62,217 nucleotides of DNA from an uncultured Prevotellaceae bacterium. GTDB taxonomy: Bacteria > Bacteroidota > Bacteroidia > Bacteroidales > Bacteroidaceae. The stretch spans positions 1 through 62,217 of the forward strand of contig CACYME010000014.1 of NCBI GenBank assembly GCA_902775475.1, read 5' to 3'. This document shows positions 8,509 to 20,539 of the stretch, one piece after another. The notes beneath the pieces are model-generated. The model searched no databases, was not told where the DNA came from, and saw nothing but the letters and a program-made list of their open reading frames with translations. The translations under genes were made by a program, and so were the position numbers. Numbering within the stretch: the first letter of the stretch is position 1; each line of letters opens with the position of its first letter.

Positions 8509-8910
8509 GTGTTCAAAATTACCATAAAAAAAAGTTCATCCTGAAGAGCGATTCTGGCTCAAAAATCGGCCGTTTTTTGCCCTTCGGAAGCAAATTCGAC
8601 GCTCCTTCGAGAATTAAAAAAGGTTAATTCTTGCACATCACACCCCGTTCTGTGCAAATTTCTGGCGTTTTTTTGCCATTTTTTTGCCTCGACTTGCTCT
8701 TCTGTAAGCACGCCAAATTTTCAAAAGTCAACGCCTTTTGAAAATTTGGCGTTGACTTTTTCCAGCCCCCTGCCGCCTTTTTTGGCCAAAAACAAGCCTA
8801 AATACCTATATTTCAGCCATTTACCAAAATCCCTCAAAATTCGCTTATTTTCAGCCAAAAATTTTCTCGCGCAGAATTTTCAAAAATTTGAGGGGGTCGA
8901 GTGTTTATTT
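8509..8910 (-). repeat. Dispersed intergenic repeat of about 400 bp, copy 1 (inverted)
   Basis: Read on the minus strand, this stretch matches 38655-39045 and, more loosely, 17690-18060. Shared landmarks in order are: an AAAATTTTTGGCTGAAAA block, a GCGAATTTTGAGGG block, a core hairpin with 13-bp arms AAAAGTCAACGCC/GGCGTTGACTTTT (8723-8760), the tail GAAAATTTGGCGTGC, a GAGGCAAAAAAA block and the end ATTTTGAACAC (8509). Long A/T runs and no conserved gene suggest non-coding DNA. The rest of 7826-9272 contains promoters, the multi-hairpin element and CACGAATG-type spacer repeats (about 9040-9085). Confidence 0.7.
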
Positions 8911-9221
8911 TGGGAATAAAATTAACAAAAATTTAGAAGCAATTTTTGGGGATATTCTTGCGGATAAGCATATAAAAAGTTGTCCCTGTTGTCTTCTTTA
9001 CATTACACGAAAGGCCGTGAGTGTTTTGCCTGCGGCGCTACACGAATGTGCATGAATGACACACGAATGAACACGAATATTTTCGAGCTGGAGAAGGCCG
9101 ATTCAAAGACTGGTTTTTCTCTGTTTTTATTGTTTTTCCCTGTTTTTGAAAGACCGCTTTGCGGTAAGTCTATAAAAAACCTTTGGACAACCGTACAGCT
9201 TGAAAAATTTTGCCTGTTTTC

Positions 9222-9252
9222 TTTGCCGTATCACAGATTTTGTGTATATTTG
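9222..9252 (+). promoter_or_regulatory. Promoter for DUF4492-cydAB
   Basis: TTTG (9222-9225), 19 bp, then TATATTTG (9245-9252) is a full match to the Bacteroidetes consensus. The ATG of the DUF4492 gene follows 20 bp later at 9273. Confidence 0.8.
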
Positions 9253-9272
9253 CAACCTAAAGGACGAAAAGC

Positions 9273-9524
9273 ATGGCAACAACGAAGAGTGAACGCCCCG
9301 CAGAGGTGCAAGGTTTCTGGCATCGCGCTTTCCACCTCTACTATGATGGTTTCCGCAGCATGACGCTGGGGAAGACGCTGTGGGCCATCATCCTCATCAA
9401 GCTGTTCATCATCTTCGTGGTGCTGAAGGTGTTCTTCTTCCCCAACTTCCTCAGCAGCCACGCCGAGAAGGGCGAGGAACCCGAGTTCGTGGCCACAGAG
9501 ATGCTTGACCGGGCTTCGCCATAA
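9273..9524 (+). CDS. DUF4492 small membrane protein upstream of cytochrome bd
   Basis: An 83-residue protein with one membrane helix (about 39-60, LWAIILIKLFIIFVVLKVFFF) preceded by a conserved-looking FWHRAFHLYYDGFRSMTLGKTLW segment. Small DUF4492 proteins regularly precede cydA in Bacteroidales, so it is probably an accessory or assembly subunit of the oxidase, comparable in position though not in sequence to CydX. The role is inferred from context. The 117-bp gap to cydA is filled with AACAATAAACACTAAACG-type spacer repeats. It shares the consensus promoter at 9222-9252. Confidence 0.85.
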   Translation: MATTKSERPAEVQGFWHRAFHLYYDGFRSMTLGKTLWAIILIKLFIIFVVLKVFFFPNFLSSHAEKGEEPEFVATEMLDRASP

Positions 9525-9641
9525 AAGCGCTTCGCTAAATGATAAATGATAGCAAAGCAGGACTAAAGTCTCTCAACACTTAACAATAAACACTAAACGA
9601 TAAACACTCAACAATAAACACTAAACAACAAACCAATAACT

Positions 9642-11300
9642 ATGCAGAACCTACTATTATCCATCGACGCCGGCACGATAGACTGGTCGAGGGCGCAGTT
9701 CGCGCTGACGGCCATCTACCACTGGCTCTTCGTCCCGCTGACGCTGGGACTGGCGGTCATCATGGGCATCTGTGAGACCATCTACTACAAGAAGCTGAAC
9801 GCCCAGTCGCCGCTGCAGACGGTGGACTTCTGGCGGGAGACGTCGAAGTTCTGGCAGAAGCTCTTCGGCATCAACTTCGCCATGGGCGTTGCCACGGGCA
9901 TCATCCTGGAGTTCGAGTTCGGCACAAACTGGAGCAACTACTCGTGGCTGGTGGGCGACATCTTCGGTGCGCCGCTGGCCATCGAGGGCATCGTCGCCTT
10001 CTTCATGGAGTCGACGTTCGTGGCCGTGATGTATTTCGGCTGGAAGAAGGTGTCGCCGGGCTTCCACCTGGCCTCCACCTGGCTCACCGGCGTGGGTGCC
10101 ACGCTCTCGGCTTGGTGGATTCTGGTGGCCAACGCGTGGATGCAGCACCCCGTGGGCTGCGAGTTCAACCCCGACACGATGCGCAACGAGATGGTATCGT
10201 TCTGGGAGGTGGCCCTGAGCCCCTTCGCCGTGGGCAAGTTCCTCCACACGGTCATCTCGGCCTGGATCATCGGAGCCGTGTTCTGCGTAGCCGTCTGCTG
10301 CTGGTATCTGCTGAAGAAGCGCCACGTGGAGCTGGCCACGAAGAGTCTGAGAATCGGAGCCATCGTGGGCTTCGTGGCCTCTGTAGGCGCCGCCTTCACC
10401 GGGCACATCTCGGGTCAGGACGTGGCCAAGGCGCAGCCGATGAAGCTGGCCGCCATGGAGGCGCTCTACAACGGCGGTTACGAACAGCCGCTGACGATGA
10501 TTGCACTGGTGAACCCGCTGGGACAGCCCGACTACACCAACGAGGACGAGCCGGCGCTGAAGATTGCCATGCCCTACGCCCTCTCGCTGATGGCGACGAA
10601 CACGCTCGACGGCTACGTGCCGGGCATCAACGACCTGCTGAACGGCTACACCCGCCCCGACGGCACCCGCGAGCCCTCGGCCGATGAGAAGATAGCCCGA
10701 GGCAAGATGGCCATCGCCGCCCTGCAGGCCTACCGCCAGGCCAAGAAGGACGGCAACAGCGACGAGGCCCAGCAGCAGCTGCAGACGTTCCGCGAGAACG
10801 AGAAGTACTTCGGCTATGGCTACGTGAAGGACAAGCACCAGCTGGTGCCCTCGGTGCCGGTGAACTTCTACGCCTTCCGTCTGATGGTGGGACTGGGCTG
10901 CCTGCTCATCCTGTTCTTCGCACTGGTGGCCATCCTGGCTTTCAAGGTGCCTTTCTTCTCCATCTTCTCGCGTCGCCTGCTGGCAGCGCTGGGACTGATG
11001 GACGAGGCTCACGCCGACGTGCACGGTGCCACGCACATGCCACGCTGGCTGCTCATCGCCGCCATCGTCATGGTGCCCCTGGCCTACATCGCCTCGGAGA
11101 GCGGATGGCTGGTGGCAGAGTTCGGCCGACAGCCCTGGACCATCCAGGACATGCTGCCCACCTGGGCCGCCGTCAGCGACCTGCACTCCTCGTCGGTCAT
11201 GCTCACCTTTGTCCTCTTCCTCATCCTTTTCACCACCATGCTCGCCGTGGAAATCAACATCATGCTGAAGCAGATAAAGAAAGGCCCCGGAGAGGACTGA
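9642..11300 (+). CDS. cydA: Cytochrome bd ubiquinol oxidase subunit I
   Basis: A 552-residue subunit of the high-affinity terminal oxidase that reduces oxygen with quinol electrons in the inner membrane. It starts with the family signature AQFALTAIYHWLFVPLTLGL, in which His27 matches the haem b595 ligand. The proton-path glutamates lie in IEGIVAFFMESTF. A long hydrophilic stretch between central helices (about residues 265-400) corresponds to the Q-loop region. It pairs with cydB after a 262-bp spacer. In a strict or nearly strict anaerobe it protects against and uses traces of oxygen. Confidence 0.95.
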   Translation: MQNLLLSIDAGTIDWSRAQFALTAIYHWLFVPLTLGLAVIMGICETIYYKKLNAQSPLQTVDFWRETSKFWQKLFGINFAMGVATGIILEFEFGTNWSNYSWLVGDIFGAPLAIEGIVAFFMESTFVAVMYFGWKKVSPGFHLASTWLTGVGATLSAWWILVANAWMQHPVGCEFNPDTMRNEMVSFWEVALSPFAVGKFLHTVISAWIIGAVFCVAVCCWYLLKKRHVELATKSLRIGAIVGFVASVGAAFTGHISGQDVAKAQPMKLAAMEALYNGGYEQPLTMIALVNPLGQPDYTNEDEPALKIAMPYALSLMATNTLDGYVPGINDLLNGYTRPDGTREPSADEKIARGKMAIAALQAYRQAKKDGNSDEAQQQLQTFRENEKYFGYGYVKDKHQLVPSVPVNFYAFRLMVGLGCLLILFFALVAILAFKVPFFSIFSRRLLAALGLMDEAHADVHGATHMPRWLLIAAIVMVPLAYIASESGWLVAEFGRQPWTIQDMLPTWAAVSDLHSSSVMLTFVLFLILFTTMLAVEINIMLKQIKKGPGED

Positions 11301-11562
11301 ACGAACGGTTCATGACGAAAAAAACGACGAATAAGAATAATAACAACGAATGAAAACGAATGGCACGAATGGAACGAATTAATTCTTATCATTAAACGAA
11401 TTCGTTCGTGAAATAAAAAAAAAGCCAATTCGTCAAATTCGTATAATTCGTCAAATACGTTGTTAAAGACAATTCGTCATATTCGTGTAATTCGTCAAAT
11501 TCGTTGTTAAAGGCAATTCGTTAAATTCGTTGTTAAAGACATTTCATTAAAATAAGTTGTTT
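11301..11562 (+). repeat. Tandem ATTCGT spacer repeats between cydA and cydB
   Basis: The right half (11423-11538) contains two units of about 45 bp and one shortened unit, each made of CAATTCGTCAAATTCGT-type words ending in TTGTTAAAG. The left half (11310-11395) carries the complementary CGAAT words, so the spacer can form a long imperfect inverted repeat centred near ACGAATTCGT (about 11396-11405). No gene is seen in it. Confidence 0.65.
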
Positions 11563-12708
11563 ATGAGCTATACGTTTCTACAACACTACTGGTGGTTCCT
11601 GGTTGCGCTGCTGGGAGCACTGCTGGTATTCCTGATGTTCGTGCAGGGCGCCAACTCGATGGTTCGCTCCATCGGGTGGACGGCTGAGGGCCGTCGCCTG
11701 GTCATCAACAGCACTGGCCGCAAGTGGGAGTTCACGTTCACCACGCTGGTCACCTTCGGCGGAGCCTTCTTCGCCTCGTTCCCCCTGTTCTACTCCACGA
11801 GCTTCGGCGGTGCCTACTGGCTGTGGATGATTATCCTGTTCTCGTTCGTGCTGCAGGCCGTCAGCTACGAGTTCCAGAACAAGCTGGGCAACCTGCTCGG
11901 TCCCACCACGTTCCAGTGGTTCCTCGTGCTGAACGGCATCCTGGGTCCGCTACTGCTGGGCGGTGCCGTAGCCACGTTTTTCGAAGGCTCAAACTTCGTG
12001 GTGGAGAAGGGTAACATCCTCGATGCCGGTGCCCTGACGCCCGTCATCAGCCACTGGGGCAACGCCTCGCATGGCCTCGACGCCCTGCTCAACCCCTGGG
12101 TGCTGGTGTTCGGACTGGCCGTCATGTTCCTGGCCCGCACGCTGGGCACGCTCTACATTATTAATAATGTGGACGACGAGGACATCCGCTCGCGGGCTTC
12201 CGTCAGACTCGTTGGGTCGGCAGTGCCCTTCCTGGTGCTCTTCGTGGCCTATCTGGTGCACCTGCTGCTGAAGGACGGCTTTGCCTACGATGCTCAGGGC
12301 GCCATCTTCATGGAGCCGAACAAGTATCTGCACAACCTGCTGGCGCTGTGGCCAGTGCTCATCGCGCTGCTCGCCGGCGTGGTGCTGGTGCTCTTCGGCA
12401 TTGGCAAGACCGTAGCCTCGAAGGACTACATCGGCGGCATCTGGCCTGCAGGCATCGGCACCGTGCTCACCGTGCTGGCGCTGCTGCTCTGCGCCGGATG
12501 GAACCACACGGCCTACTATCCCTCGACCTTCGACGCACAGATGTCGCTCACCATCGAGAACTCGTCGAGCAGCTACTTCACGCTGAACACCATGTTCTAC
12601 GTGTCGCTGCTCATCCCCTTCGTCCTGGCCTACATCGTCTACTGCTGGCGGAAGATTGACAGCCGCAAGCTCACCCACGACGAGCTGGCCCACGACGAGG
12701 CCTACTGA
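11563..12708 (+). CDS. cydB: Cytochrome bd ubiquinol oxidase subunit II
   Basis: The ATG at 11563 gives a 381-residue CydB; an in-frame TTG at 11557 is less likely. It begins YTFLQHYWWFLVALLGALLVFLMFVQGANSM, which matches the first helix and the quinol-oxidase GxN region of CydB. About eight membrane helices follow. With CydA it forms the bd oxidase heterodimer. It is separated from cydA by the repeat-filled spacer but has no clear TAnnTTTG promoter of its own, so it is probably co-transcribed. Confidence 0.93.
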   Translation: MSYTFLQHYWWFLVALLGALLVFLMFVQGANSMVRSIGWTAEGRRLVINSTGRKWEFTFTTLVTFGGAFFASFPLFYSTSFGGAYWLWMIILFSFVLQAVSYEFQNKLGNLLGPTTFQWFLVLNGILGPLLLGGAVATFFEGSNFVVEKGNILDAGALTPVISHWGNASHGLDALLNPWVLVFGLAVMFLARTLGTLYIINNVDDEDIRSRASVRLVGSAVPFLVLFVAYLVHLLLKDGFAYDAQGAIFMEPNKYLHNLLALWPVLIALLAGVVLVLFGIGKTVASKDYIGGIWPAGIGTVLTVLALLLCAGWNHTAYYPSTFDAQMSLTIENSSSSYFTLNTMFYVSLLIPFVLAYIVYCWRKIDSRKLTHDELAHDEAY

Positions 12709-12728
12709 CAAAAAAGTTGCCTTTTCGC

Positions 12729-12759
12729 TTTGCCAAGTGCGCGAATTGTATTAACTTTG
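12729..12759 (+). promoter_or_regulatory. Promoter for dxs-trkA-trkH
   Basis: TTTG (12729-12732), 19 bp, TAACTTTG (12752-12759). This is a full consensus match 26 bp before the GTG start of dxs. Confidence 0.8.
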
Positions 12760-12784
12760 CAGCCAGAAAGAATAAACACTAATC

Positions 12785-14749
12785 GTGGAACAAAAGAAGA
12801 TAGAGATTCTTAACCATATAGTATTTCCCAGTGACCTGAGGCAGCTGCGTGTTGACCAGCTGCCGCAGGTTTGTGATGAACTGCGGCGGACCATCGTGCA
12901 GGAGCTATCGGTGAACCCTGGTCATCTGGCCTCGAGCCTCGGCGTGGTGGAGCTGACCGTAGCCCTGCATTACGTCTATGACACCCCCGACGACCGCATC
13001 GTCTGGGACGTGGGTCACCAGGCCTACGGCCACAAGATTCTGACGGGTCGCCGCGAGCAGTTCGCCACCAACCGCAAGCTGCACGGCCTGCGCCCGTTCC
13101 CCTCGCCCGAGGAAAGCGACTACGATGCCTTCATCTGCGGGCATGCCTCCAACAGCATCTCTGCGGCACTGGGCATCGCCGTGGCTAATAACACTCAACC
13201 CAACAGGAAGGTGGTTGCCGTCATCGGCGACGGCGCCATGAGCGGCGGACTGGCCTTCGAGGGTCTGAACAATGTGTCGTCGAGCCCCAACGACATGCTC
13301 ATCGTGCTCAACGACAACAACATGTCGATCGACCGCTCCGTTGGCGGCATGAAGCAATATCTGCTGGGGCTGAGCACCAACGAGACCTACAACAAGCTGC
13401 GCTTCAAGACCGCCCGCTGGATGCAGCGCCACGGCATGCTCAAGGACGACCGCCGCAAGGGCCTCATCCGCCTGGGCAACGCCCTGAAGAGCGCCATCAG
13501 CCACCAGCAGAATATCTTCGACGGCATGAACATCCGATATTTCGGACCCTTCGACGGCCACAACGTGGTCGAGCTGGTGCGCATCCTCAGACAAATCAAG
13601 GACATGAAGGGGCCGAAGCTGCTGCACCTGCACACGAAGAAAGGCCACGGCTACGCTCCCGCAGAGCACTACACCCCTGTTTGGCACGCTCCCGGCAAGT
13701 TCGACCCCGAGACGGGCAAGCTGCTGGGCGGCGACAGCAAGAACAAGAAGACGAAGTATCAGGACGTATTCGGCCACACGCTGCTGGAGCTGGCGCAGCA
13801 GAACCCCCGCATCGTCGGCGTCACGCCCGCCATGCCCACAGGCTGCTCCATGAACATCATGATGAAGCAGATGCCCGGACGCACCTTCGACGTGGGCATC
13901 GCCGAGGGCCACGCCGTCACCTTCTCCGCCGGCATGGCCAAGGAGGGCCTGCAGCCGTTCTGCAACATCTACAGCTCGTTTGCCCAGCGTGCCTACGACA
14001 ACATCATCCACGACGTGGCCATTCTGCGGCTGCCCGTCGTCATCTGCCTCGACCGCGCCGGACTCGTAGGCCCCGACGGCCCCACACATCACGGCGCCTT
14101 CGACCTGGCCTACCTGCGCCCTATCCCCCACCTCACCATCGCCTCGCCCATGGACGAGCACGAGCTGCGCCGCCTGATGTACACTGCGCAGCTGCCCGAC
14201 ATGGGACCCTTCGTCATCCGCTATCCGCGAGGCCGCGGCGTGCTCGAAGACTGGCACTGTCAGCTGGAGCCCGTCGAAGTGGGCACCGGCCGCAAGCTGC
14301 GCGACGGCACCGACGTGGCCGTGCTCACCATCGGTCCCATCGGCAACGACGTCGAGGAGATATTAGCCCCCCCCTCAGCCCCCGAGGGGGCTACAATAGA
14401 CTTCTCCGCCGACAAAACTATAGAAGCCCCCTCAGGGGCCGTAGGGGGGGCTGCTCACTACGACATGCGCTTCCTAAAGCCCCTCGACGAGAAGATTCTC
14501 GACGAGGTGGGCCGCAAGTTCCAGCGTATCGTCACCGTGGAGGACGGCGTGCGCAACGGTGGTCTCGGCTCTGCCGTACTCGAATGGATGAGCGACCACG
14601 GCTACCATCCGCAGATTACCCGACTGGGCCTGCCCGACGAGTTCGTTGAGCACGGCGAGATAGGCGAGCTGCGCCAGATAGTTGGCCTCGACAAAGAAAG
14701 CATCAGGCAGGCTATCCTCTCCCCCACTCAAACAACTCCTAACTCCTAA
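12785..14749 (+). CDS. dxs: 1-deoxy-D-xylulose-5-phosphate synthase
   Basis: A 654-residue TPP enzyme that condenses pyruvate and glyceraldehyde 3-phosphate in the first step of the MEP isoprenoid pathway. The start is GTG at 12785; the next in-frame ATG would remove conserved sequence. The TPP site is [16 protein letters not shown], the transketolase-like domain contains [17 protein letters not shown] and [16 protein letters not shown], and the C-terminal domain has [10 protein letters not shown]. About 30 residues (A528 to about A557, APPSAPEGA...APSGAVGGA) are inserted just before HYDMRFLKP and are encoded by an 88-bp inverted-repeat element. The reading frame is intact, so the protein is probably functional. 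trkA follows after 19 bp. Confidence 0.95.
   Translation: MEQKKIEILNHIVFPSDLRQLRVDQLPQVCDELRRTIVQELSVNPGHLASSLGVVELTVALHYVYDTPDDRIVWDVGHQAYGHKILTGRREQFATNRKLHGLRPFPSPEESDYDAFICGHASNSISAALGIAVANNTQPNRKVVAVIGDGAMSGGLAFEGLNNVSSSPNDMLIVLNDNNMSIDRSVGGMKQYLLGLSTNETYNKLRFKTARWMQRHGMLKDDRRKGLIRLGNALKSAISHQQNIFDGMNIRYFGPFDGHNVVELVRILRQIKDMKGPKLLHLHTKKGHGYAPAEHYTPVWHAPGKFDPETGKLLGGDSKNKKTKYQDVFGHTLLELAQQNPRIVGVTPAMPTGCSMNIMMKQMPGRTFDVGIAEGHAVTFSAGMAKEGLQPFCNIYSSFAQRAYDNIIHDVAILRLPVVICLDRAGLVGPDGPTHHGAFDLAYLRPIPHLTIASPMDEHELRRLMYTAQLPDMGPFVIRYPRGRGVLEDWHCQLEPVEVGTGRKLRDGTDVAVLTIGPIGNDVEEILAPPSAPEGATIDFSADKTIEAPSGAVGGAAHYDMRFLKPLDEKILDEVGRKFQRIVTVEDGVRNGGLGSAVLEWMSDHGYHPQITRLGLPDEFVEHGEIGELRQIVGLDKESIRQAILSPTQTTPNS
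14365..14452. mobile_element. 88-bp inverted-repeat element inserted in frame in dxs
   Basis: The two 28-bp ends (14365-14392 and 14425-14452) are inverted copies of each other at 24 of 28 positions, and both begin AGCCCCCCC. Each end can also fold by itself (AGCCCCC-GA-GGGGGCT on the left). The 32-bp middle is ordinary sequence. The element adds a proline-, alanine- and glycine-rich loop to Dxs without breaking the frame. Small size and terminal inverted repeats suggest a MITE-like or protein-tolerated palindromic element. No transposase is linked to it. Confidence 0.7.
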
Positions 14750-14768
14750 TTCCTAACTCCTCACTCAA

Positions 14769-16130
14769 ATGAAGATTGTCATTGCCGGCGCAGGAGCCGT
14801 GGGCACCCACCTCTCGAAGCTCCTCTCTACCGAGAACCACGACTGCGTGCTCATCGACGACGACGATGAGCGCCTTGAAGACGTCGACTCCAACTACGAC
14901 ATCATGGCCCTCTGCTCGTCGCCCACCAGCATCAAGACGCTGAAGGATGCCGGCGTGGCCTCGGCCGACCTCTTCGTCGGCGTCACCCGCCGTGAGAGCC
15001 GCAACATCACCGCCTGCATGCTCGCCCACGCCTTGGGAGCGAAGAAGACCGTGGCCCGCATTGACAACTACGAATACCTGCAACCGCAGTATCAGGCCTA
15101 CTTCAAGGAGGTGGGCGTCGACTCGATGGTCTATCCCGAGGTGCTCGCCGCCAGCGACATCATCAGCGGCCTGAAGCTCTCGTGGGTGCGCCAGCGCCTC
15201 GACGTCCACGACGGCGCCCTCGTGCTGCTCGGCGTGAAGCTTCGCGACACCTGCCAGATTCTGGGCCAGCCCATCAAGGACCTCTGCGGCCCCGACGACC
15301 CCTATCACATCGTGGCCCTGAAACGTGCCGACGAGACCATCATCCCCGGCGGCCTCGACGTGCTCCAGTCGGGCGACCTGGCCTACTTCATGACCACGCA
15401 GGAATACATCCCCTACATCAAGCAGATTGTAGGCAAGGAGAAATACGAGGACGTGCACAGCGTCATCATCATGGGTGGCGGCAAGACCGCCGTTCGCGCC
15501 GCCCTCACCCTGCCCGACAACATGCACGCCAAAATCATCGAGAGCTCGCTGGAGCGCTGCGAGCGCCTCAACCAGCTCATCGACCGCTCAAACGTGATGG
15601 TCATCCACGGCGACGGCCGCGACCTGGGCCTGCTCCACGAGGAGGGCATCAGGAACACGCAGGCCTTCGTGGCCCTCTCCGGCAATGCCGAGACCAACAT
15701 CCTGGCCTGTCTCACGGCGAAGAAGCTCGGCGTGCGCAAGACCATCGCCATGATTGAGAACCTCGACTACGTCAGCATGGCCGAGGGCCTCGACATCGGC
15801 ACCATCATCAACAAGAAAACCGTGGCCGCCAGCCACATCTTCCAGATGATGATGCGCGCCGACGTCCGCACGCTGCGCACGCTGATGCTGGCCGACAGCG
15901 AGGTGGCCGAGTTCGTGGCCGCCGAGGGGTCGCGGGTGACGAAGAACCCTGTGAAGGCCCTCGGCCTGCCCAGTGGCATCGCCATCGGCGGACTGGTGCG
16001 CGGCAAGCGCGGCATCCTCGTCAACGGCAACACGCAGATTGAGGTGGGCGACTCCGTCCTCGTCTTCTGCCACCGCCACCAGCTCGACAAGGCAGAGAAA
16101 TTCTTCAAGAAACCCTTATTGGCTTGGTAG
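14769..16130 (+). CDS. trkA: Trk potassium uptake protein, NAD-binding regulatory subunit
   Basis: A 453-residue cytosolic protein with two RCK units, each made of TrkA-N (Rossmann) and TrkA-C domains. The first nucleotide motif is GAGAVGTHLSKLL (residues 6-18) and the second is MGGGKTAVRAAL (about 236). It gates the TrkH channel in response to bound nucleotide. It sits 19 bp after dxs, in a spacer of AACTCCTAATTCC words, and 24 bp before trkH. Confidence 0.95.
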   Translation: MKIVIAGAGAVGTHLSKLLSTENHDCVLIDDDDERLEDVDSNYDIMALCSSPTSIKTLKDAGVASADLFVGVTRRESRNITACMLAHALGAKKTVARIDNYEYLQPQYQAYFKEVGVDSMVYPEVLAASDIISGLKLSWVRQRLDVHDGALVLLGVKLRDTCQILGQPIKDLCGPDDPYHIVALKRADETIIPGGLDVLQSGDLAYFMTTQEYIPYIKQIVGKEKYEDVHSVIIMGGGKTAVRAALTLPDNMHAKIIESSLERCERLNQLIDRSNVMVIHGDGRDLGLLHEEGIRNTQAFVALSGNAETNILACLTAKKLGVRKTIAMIENLDYVSMAEGLDIGTIINKKTVAASHIFQMMMRADVRTLRTLMLADSEVAEFVAAEGSRVTKNPVKALGLPSGIAIGGLVRGKRGILVNGNTQIEVGDSVLVFCHRHQLDKAEKFFKKPLLAW

Positions 16131-16154
16131 TCCCAAGCGGCAACACTTTCGCAC

Positions 16155-17603
16155 TTGATAAACTGGAAGCTCATATCAAAGATTCTCGGCTCGCTGCTGT
16201 TCATCGAAGCCTTCTTCATGGCCCTCTGCCTGGTCATGACGCTGGTCTACGATGAGACCGACATGCCCATCTTCATCACCTCAACAGCCGTCACCGCTGC
16301 CGGAGCATTCATCTTCCGCTACGGGGGCTTCGACGCCGAGAACTCGCTGAGCCGGCGCGATGCCTACGTCGTGGTGACGCTCACGTGGCTGGTGTTCTCG
16401 CTCTTCGGCATGATACCCTTCCTGCTACAGGGGACCAGCCTGACCGACGCTTTCTTCGAGACGATGTCGGGCTTCACCACCACCGGCGCCACCGTCATCG
16501 ACGACGTGGAGTCGCTCTCCCACGGCCTGCTCTTCTGGCGCTCGCTGATGCAGTGGATTGGCGGACTGGGAATCGTGTTCTTCACCGTGGCCGTCTTGCC
16601 CTCATTAGTGGGCGGAAGCGTGAAAGTCTTCGCCGCCGAGGCCACCGGCCCCATGCGGTCGAAGATGCACCCACGCCTCTCCACGTCAGCCAAGTGGATA
16701 TGGAGCATCTACCTGCTGCTCACCGTGGCCTGCGGCGTGTCGTTCTGGGCCTGCGGCATGGACTGGTTCGACGCCACCAACTACTCGATGACCACCACGG
16801 CCACCGGCGGCTTCTCCACCCACAACGGCTCGGTGTTCCTCGCCTCGCCTACCATCGAATACCTGTCCATCCTGTTCCAGTTCCTCGCCGGCATCAACTT
16901 CACGATGCTCTACGTCAGCTTCTTCAAGCTGCGCTTCGGCACGCTGGTGCGCAACAGCGAGTTCAAGTTCTACGTGGTCACCATCTGCGCCGCCACGCTG
17001 TGGATTATGTACCTGCTCATCACCCGCATGGACTACGACATCGAGCCTGCGCTGCGGTCGTCGCTGTTCCAGGTGGTCTCCTTCGTCACCACCACGGGCC
17101 TGTCTAACACCGATGCTGGCATGTGGCCCCACGTCACGTGGGTCATCCTCGGTGCCCTGATGTTCGTGGGTGCCTGCGCCGGCAGCACCACCGGCGGCTT
17201 CAAGAGCATCCGCGTGCTCATGCTGCTGCGCGTGCTGCGCAATGAGTTCCGCCACATCCTCCACCCCAACGCCATCCTGCCCGTGCGCATCGGCGGACAG
17301 AACGTGCCGCAGGGCCGCCTCGTCACGCTGCTGGCCTTCTTCACGCTCTACATCCTCATGCTCCTCTTCACCGCCGTCATCATGGTGCTCTCGGGCATCG
17401 ACATCACCAACGCGCTCACCATCGCCCTGAGCCTCATCAGCAACGTGGGAGCCGGACTGGACACGAACATCGGGCCGCAGATGTCGTGGGCCGACCTTTC
17501 CGTAGGGCTGAAGTGGCTCTGCTCCTTCCTCATGCTCGTGGGACGTCTTGAAATCATCGCCGTCCTCGTACTCTTCACGCGCAGTTTCTGGCAGAAAAAC
17601 TGA
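16155..17603 (+). CDS. trkH: Trk potassium uptake channel subunit
   Basis: A 482-residue membrane protein with the four pore-loop repeats of the TrkH/KtrB family; selectivity-filter segments are visible as FTTTGATV, TTTATGGFSTHNGS, TTTGLSN and a final SNVGAGLDTN. The frame opens at TTG (16155, MINWKLISKILGS); the next in-frame ATG would cut into the first helix, so TTG is the likely start. It works with TrkA. Copy 2 of the dispersed repeat follows the stop codon within 90 bp. Confidence 0.94.
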   Translation: MINWKLISKILGSLLFIEAFFMALCLVMTLVYDETDMPIFITSTAVTAAGAFIFRYGGFDAENSLSRRDAYVVVTLTWLVFSLFGMIPFLLQGTSLTDAFFETMSGFTTTGATVIDDVESLSHGLLFWRSLMQWIGGLGIVFFTVAVLPSLVGGSVKVFAAEATGPMRSKMHPRLSTSAKWIWSIYLLLTVACGVSFWACGMDWFDATNYSMTTTATGGFSTHNGSVFLASPTIEYLSILFQFLAGINFTMLYVSFFKLRFGTLVRNSEFKFYVVTICAATLWIMYLLITRMDYDIEPALRSSLFQVVSFVTTTGLSNTDAGMWPHVTWVILGALMFVGACAGSTTGGFKSIRVLMLLRVLRNEFRHILHPNAILPVRIGGQNVPQGRLVTLLAFFTLYILMLLFTAVIMVLSGIDITNALTIALSLISNVGAGLDTNIGPQMSWADLSVGLKWLCSFLMLVGRLEIIAVLVLFTRSFWQKN

Positions 17604-17689
17604 GCGGGCTGAAATCCGCCCTGCCCATACATCAGCCTATCTTCTATTTTTTTGAACAATCTTGACAAAAAAGCCATTTTTGGCCTCCA

Positions 17690-18060
17690 TATTTTAAAAA
17701 TTCTCCACGAAAAAAACTTTTGGGCGAAAAAACGCCTATTTTTTGAGGTGTTGCTAAATGATTGACTGTCAGCGTATTGATTTGATTTTAGCAAGAAAAG
17801 GGCTTCGTTGAGAAAAAAAGTCAACGCCTTTTGAAAATTTGGCGTTGACTTTTGAAAATTTGGCGTGCTTACAAAAACGCGAAAAGTAGCAAAATAGGAG
17901 CAAAAAACGTGCACAAAAGCAGGGTAAGTGTGCAAAGTTTCGCCTTTCGCGCCCTGTTTTTTCATCGGGCGGGAGCAGGAAGAAGGGCGAAAACGGCCAT
18001 TTTTCACTCTAGAATGCTTCGCCGCCGTGAAGCAAATTTTCTGTGAAAGATTTTGACATT
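17690..18060 (+). repeat. Dispersed intergenic repeat, copy 2
   Basis: It lies between trkH and xyn10D-fae1A. Shared landmarks are TTTTGGGCGAAAAAA, a GCTAAATGATTGACTGTCAGC stretch resembling GCTAAATCGTTATGCAGCAG of copy 3, the core hairpin (17816-17853), GAAAATTTGGCGTGC, and CCATTTTTCACTCTAGAATG followed by CTTC (near 17998), which is almost identical in copy 3. The flanking DNA in 17604-18191 is A/T-rich and holds no convincing gene. Confidence 0.65.
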
Positions 18061-18110
18061 TATCCGCCATAGGCGGGTTTTTGCGAACAGCATTTTTATT
18101 TTCTAAAGTT

Positions 18111-20417
<2,307 letters not shown>

Positions 20418-20439
20418 TGAGACATACACTTGTAGCAAT

Positions 20440-20479
20440 GCTGGAGCTCAGGCTTCTCCTGGGCTCCAGCCTTCTTTTT
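20440..20479 (+). terminator. Intrinsic terminator after xyn10D-fae1A
   Basis: GCTGGAGC (20440-20447) pairs with GCTCCAGC (20463-20470), extended by CAGG/CCTG, and is followed by CTTCTTTTT. It separates the xylanase gene from the SusC/SusD operon. Confidence 0.85.
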
Positions 20480-20539
20480 GCAACGGCAAGTTTTTCATTT
20501 TTGTTTTCTTACGTCTTTTTCAACCCGCCGCGAGAAGTC

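Noticed and set aside
8980-9363. A 127-codon frame upstream of cydA
   Set aside because: It spans the cyd promoter and overlaps the DUF4492 gene in another frame; no protein features.
14361-14456. Frameshift or assembly error in dxs
   Set aside because: The reading frame is continuous on both sides of the insert and conserved motifs resume in frame.
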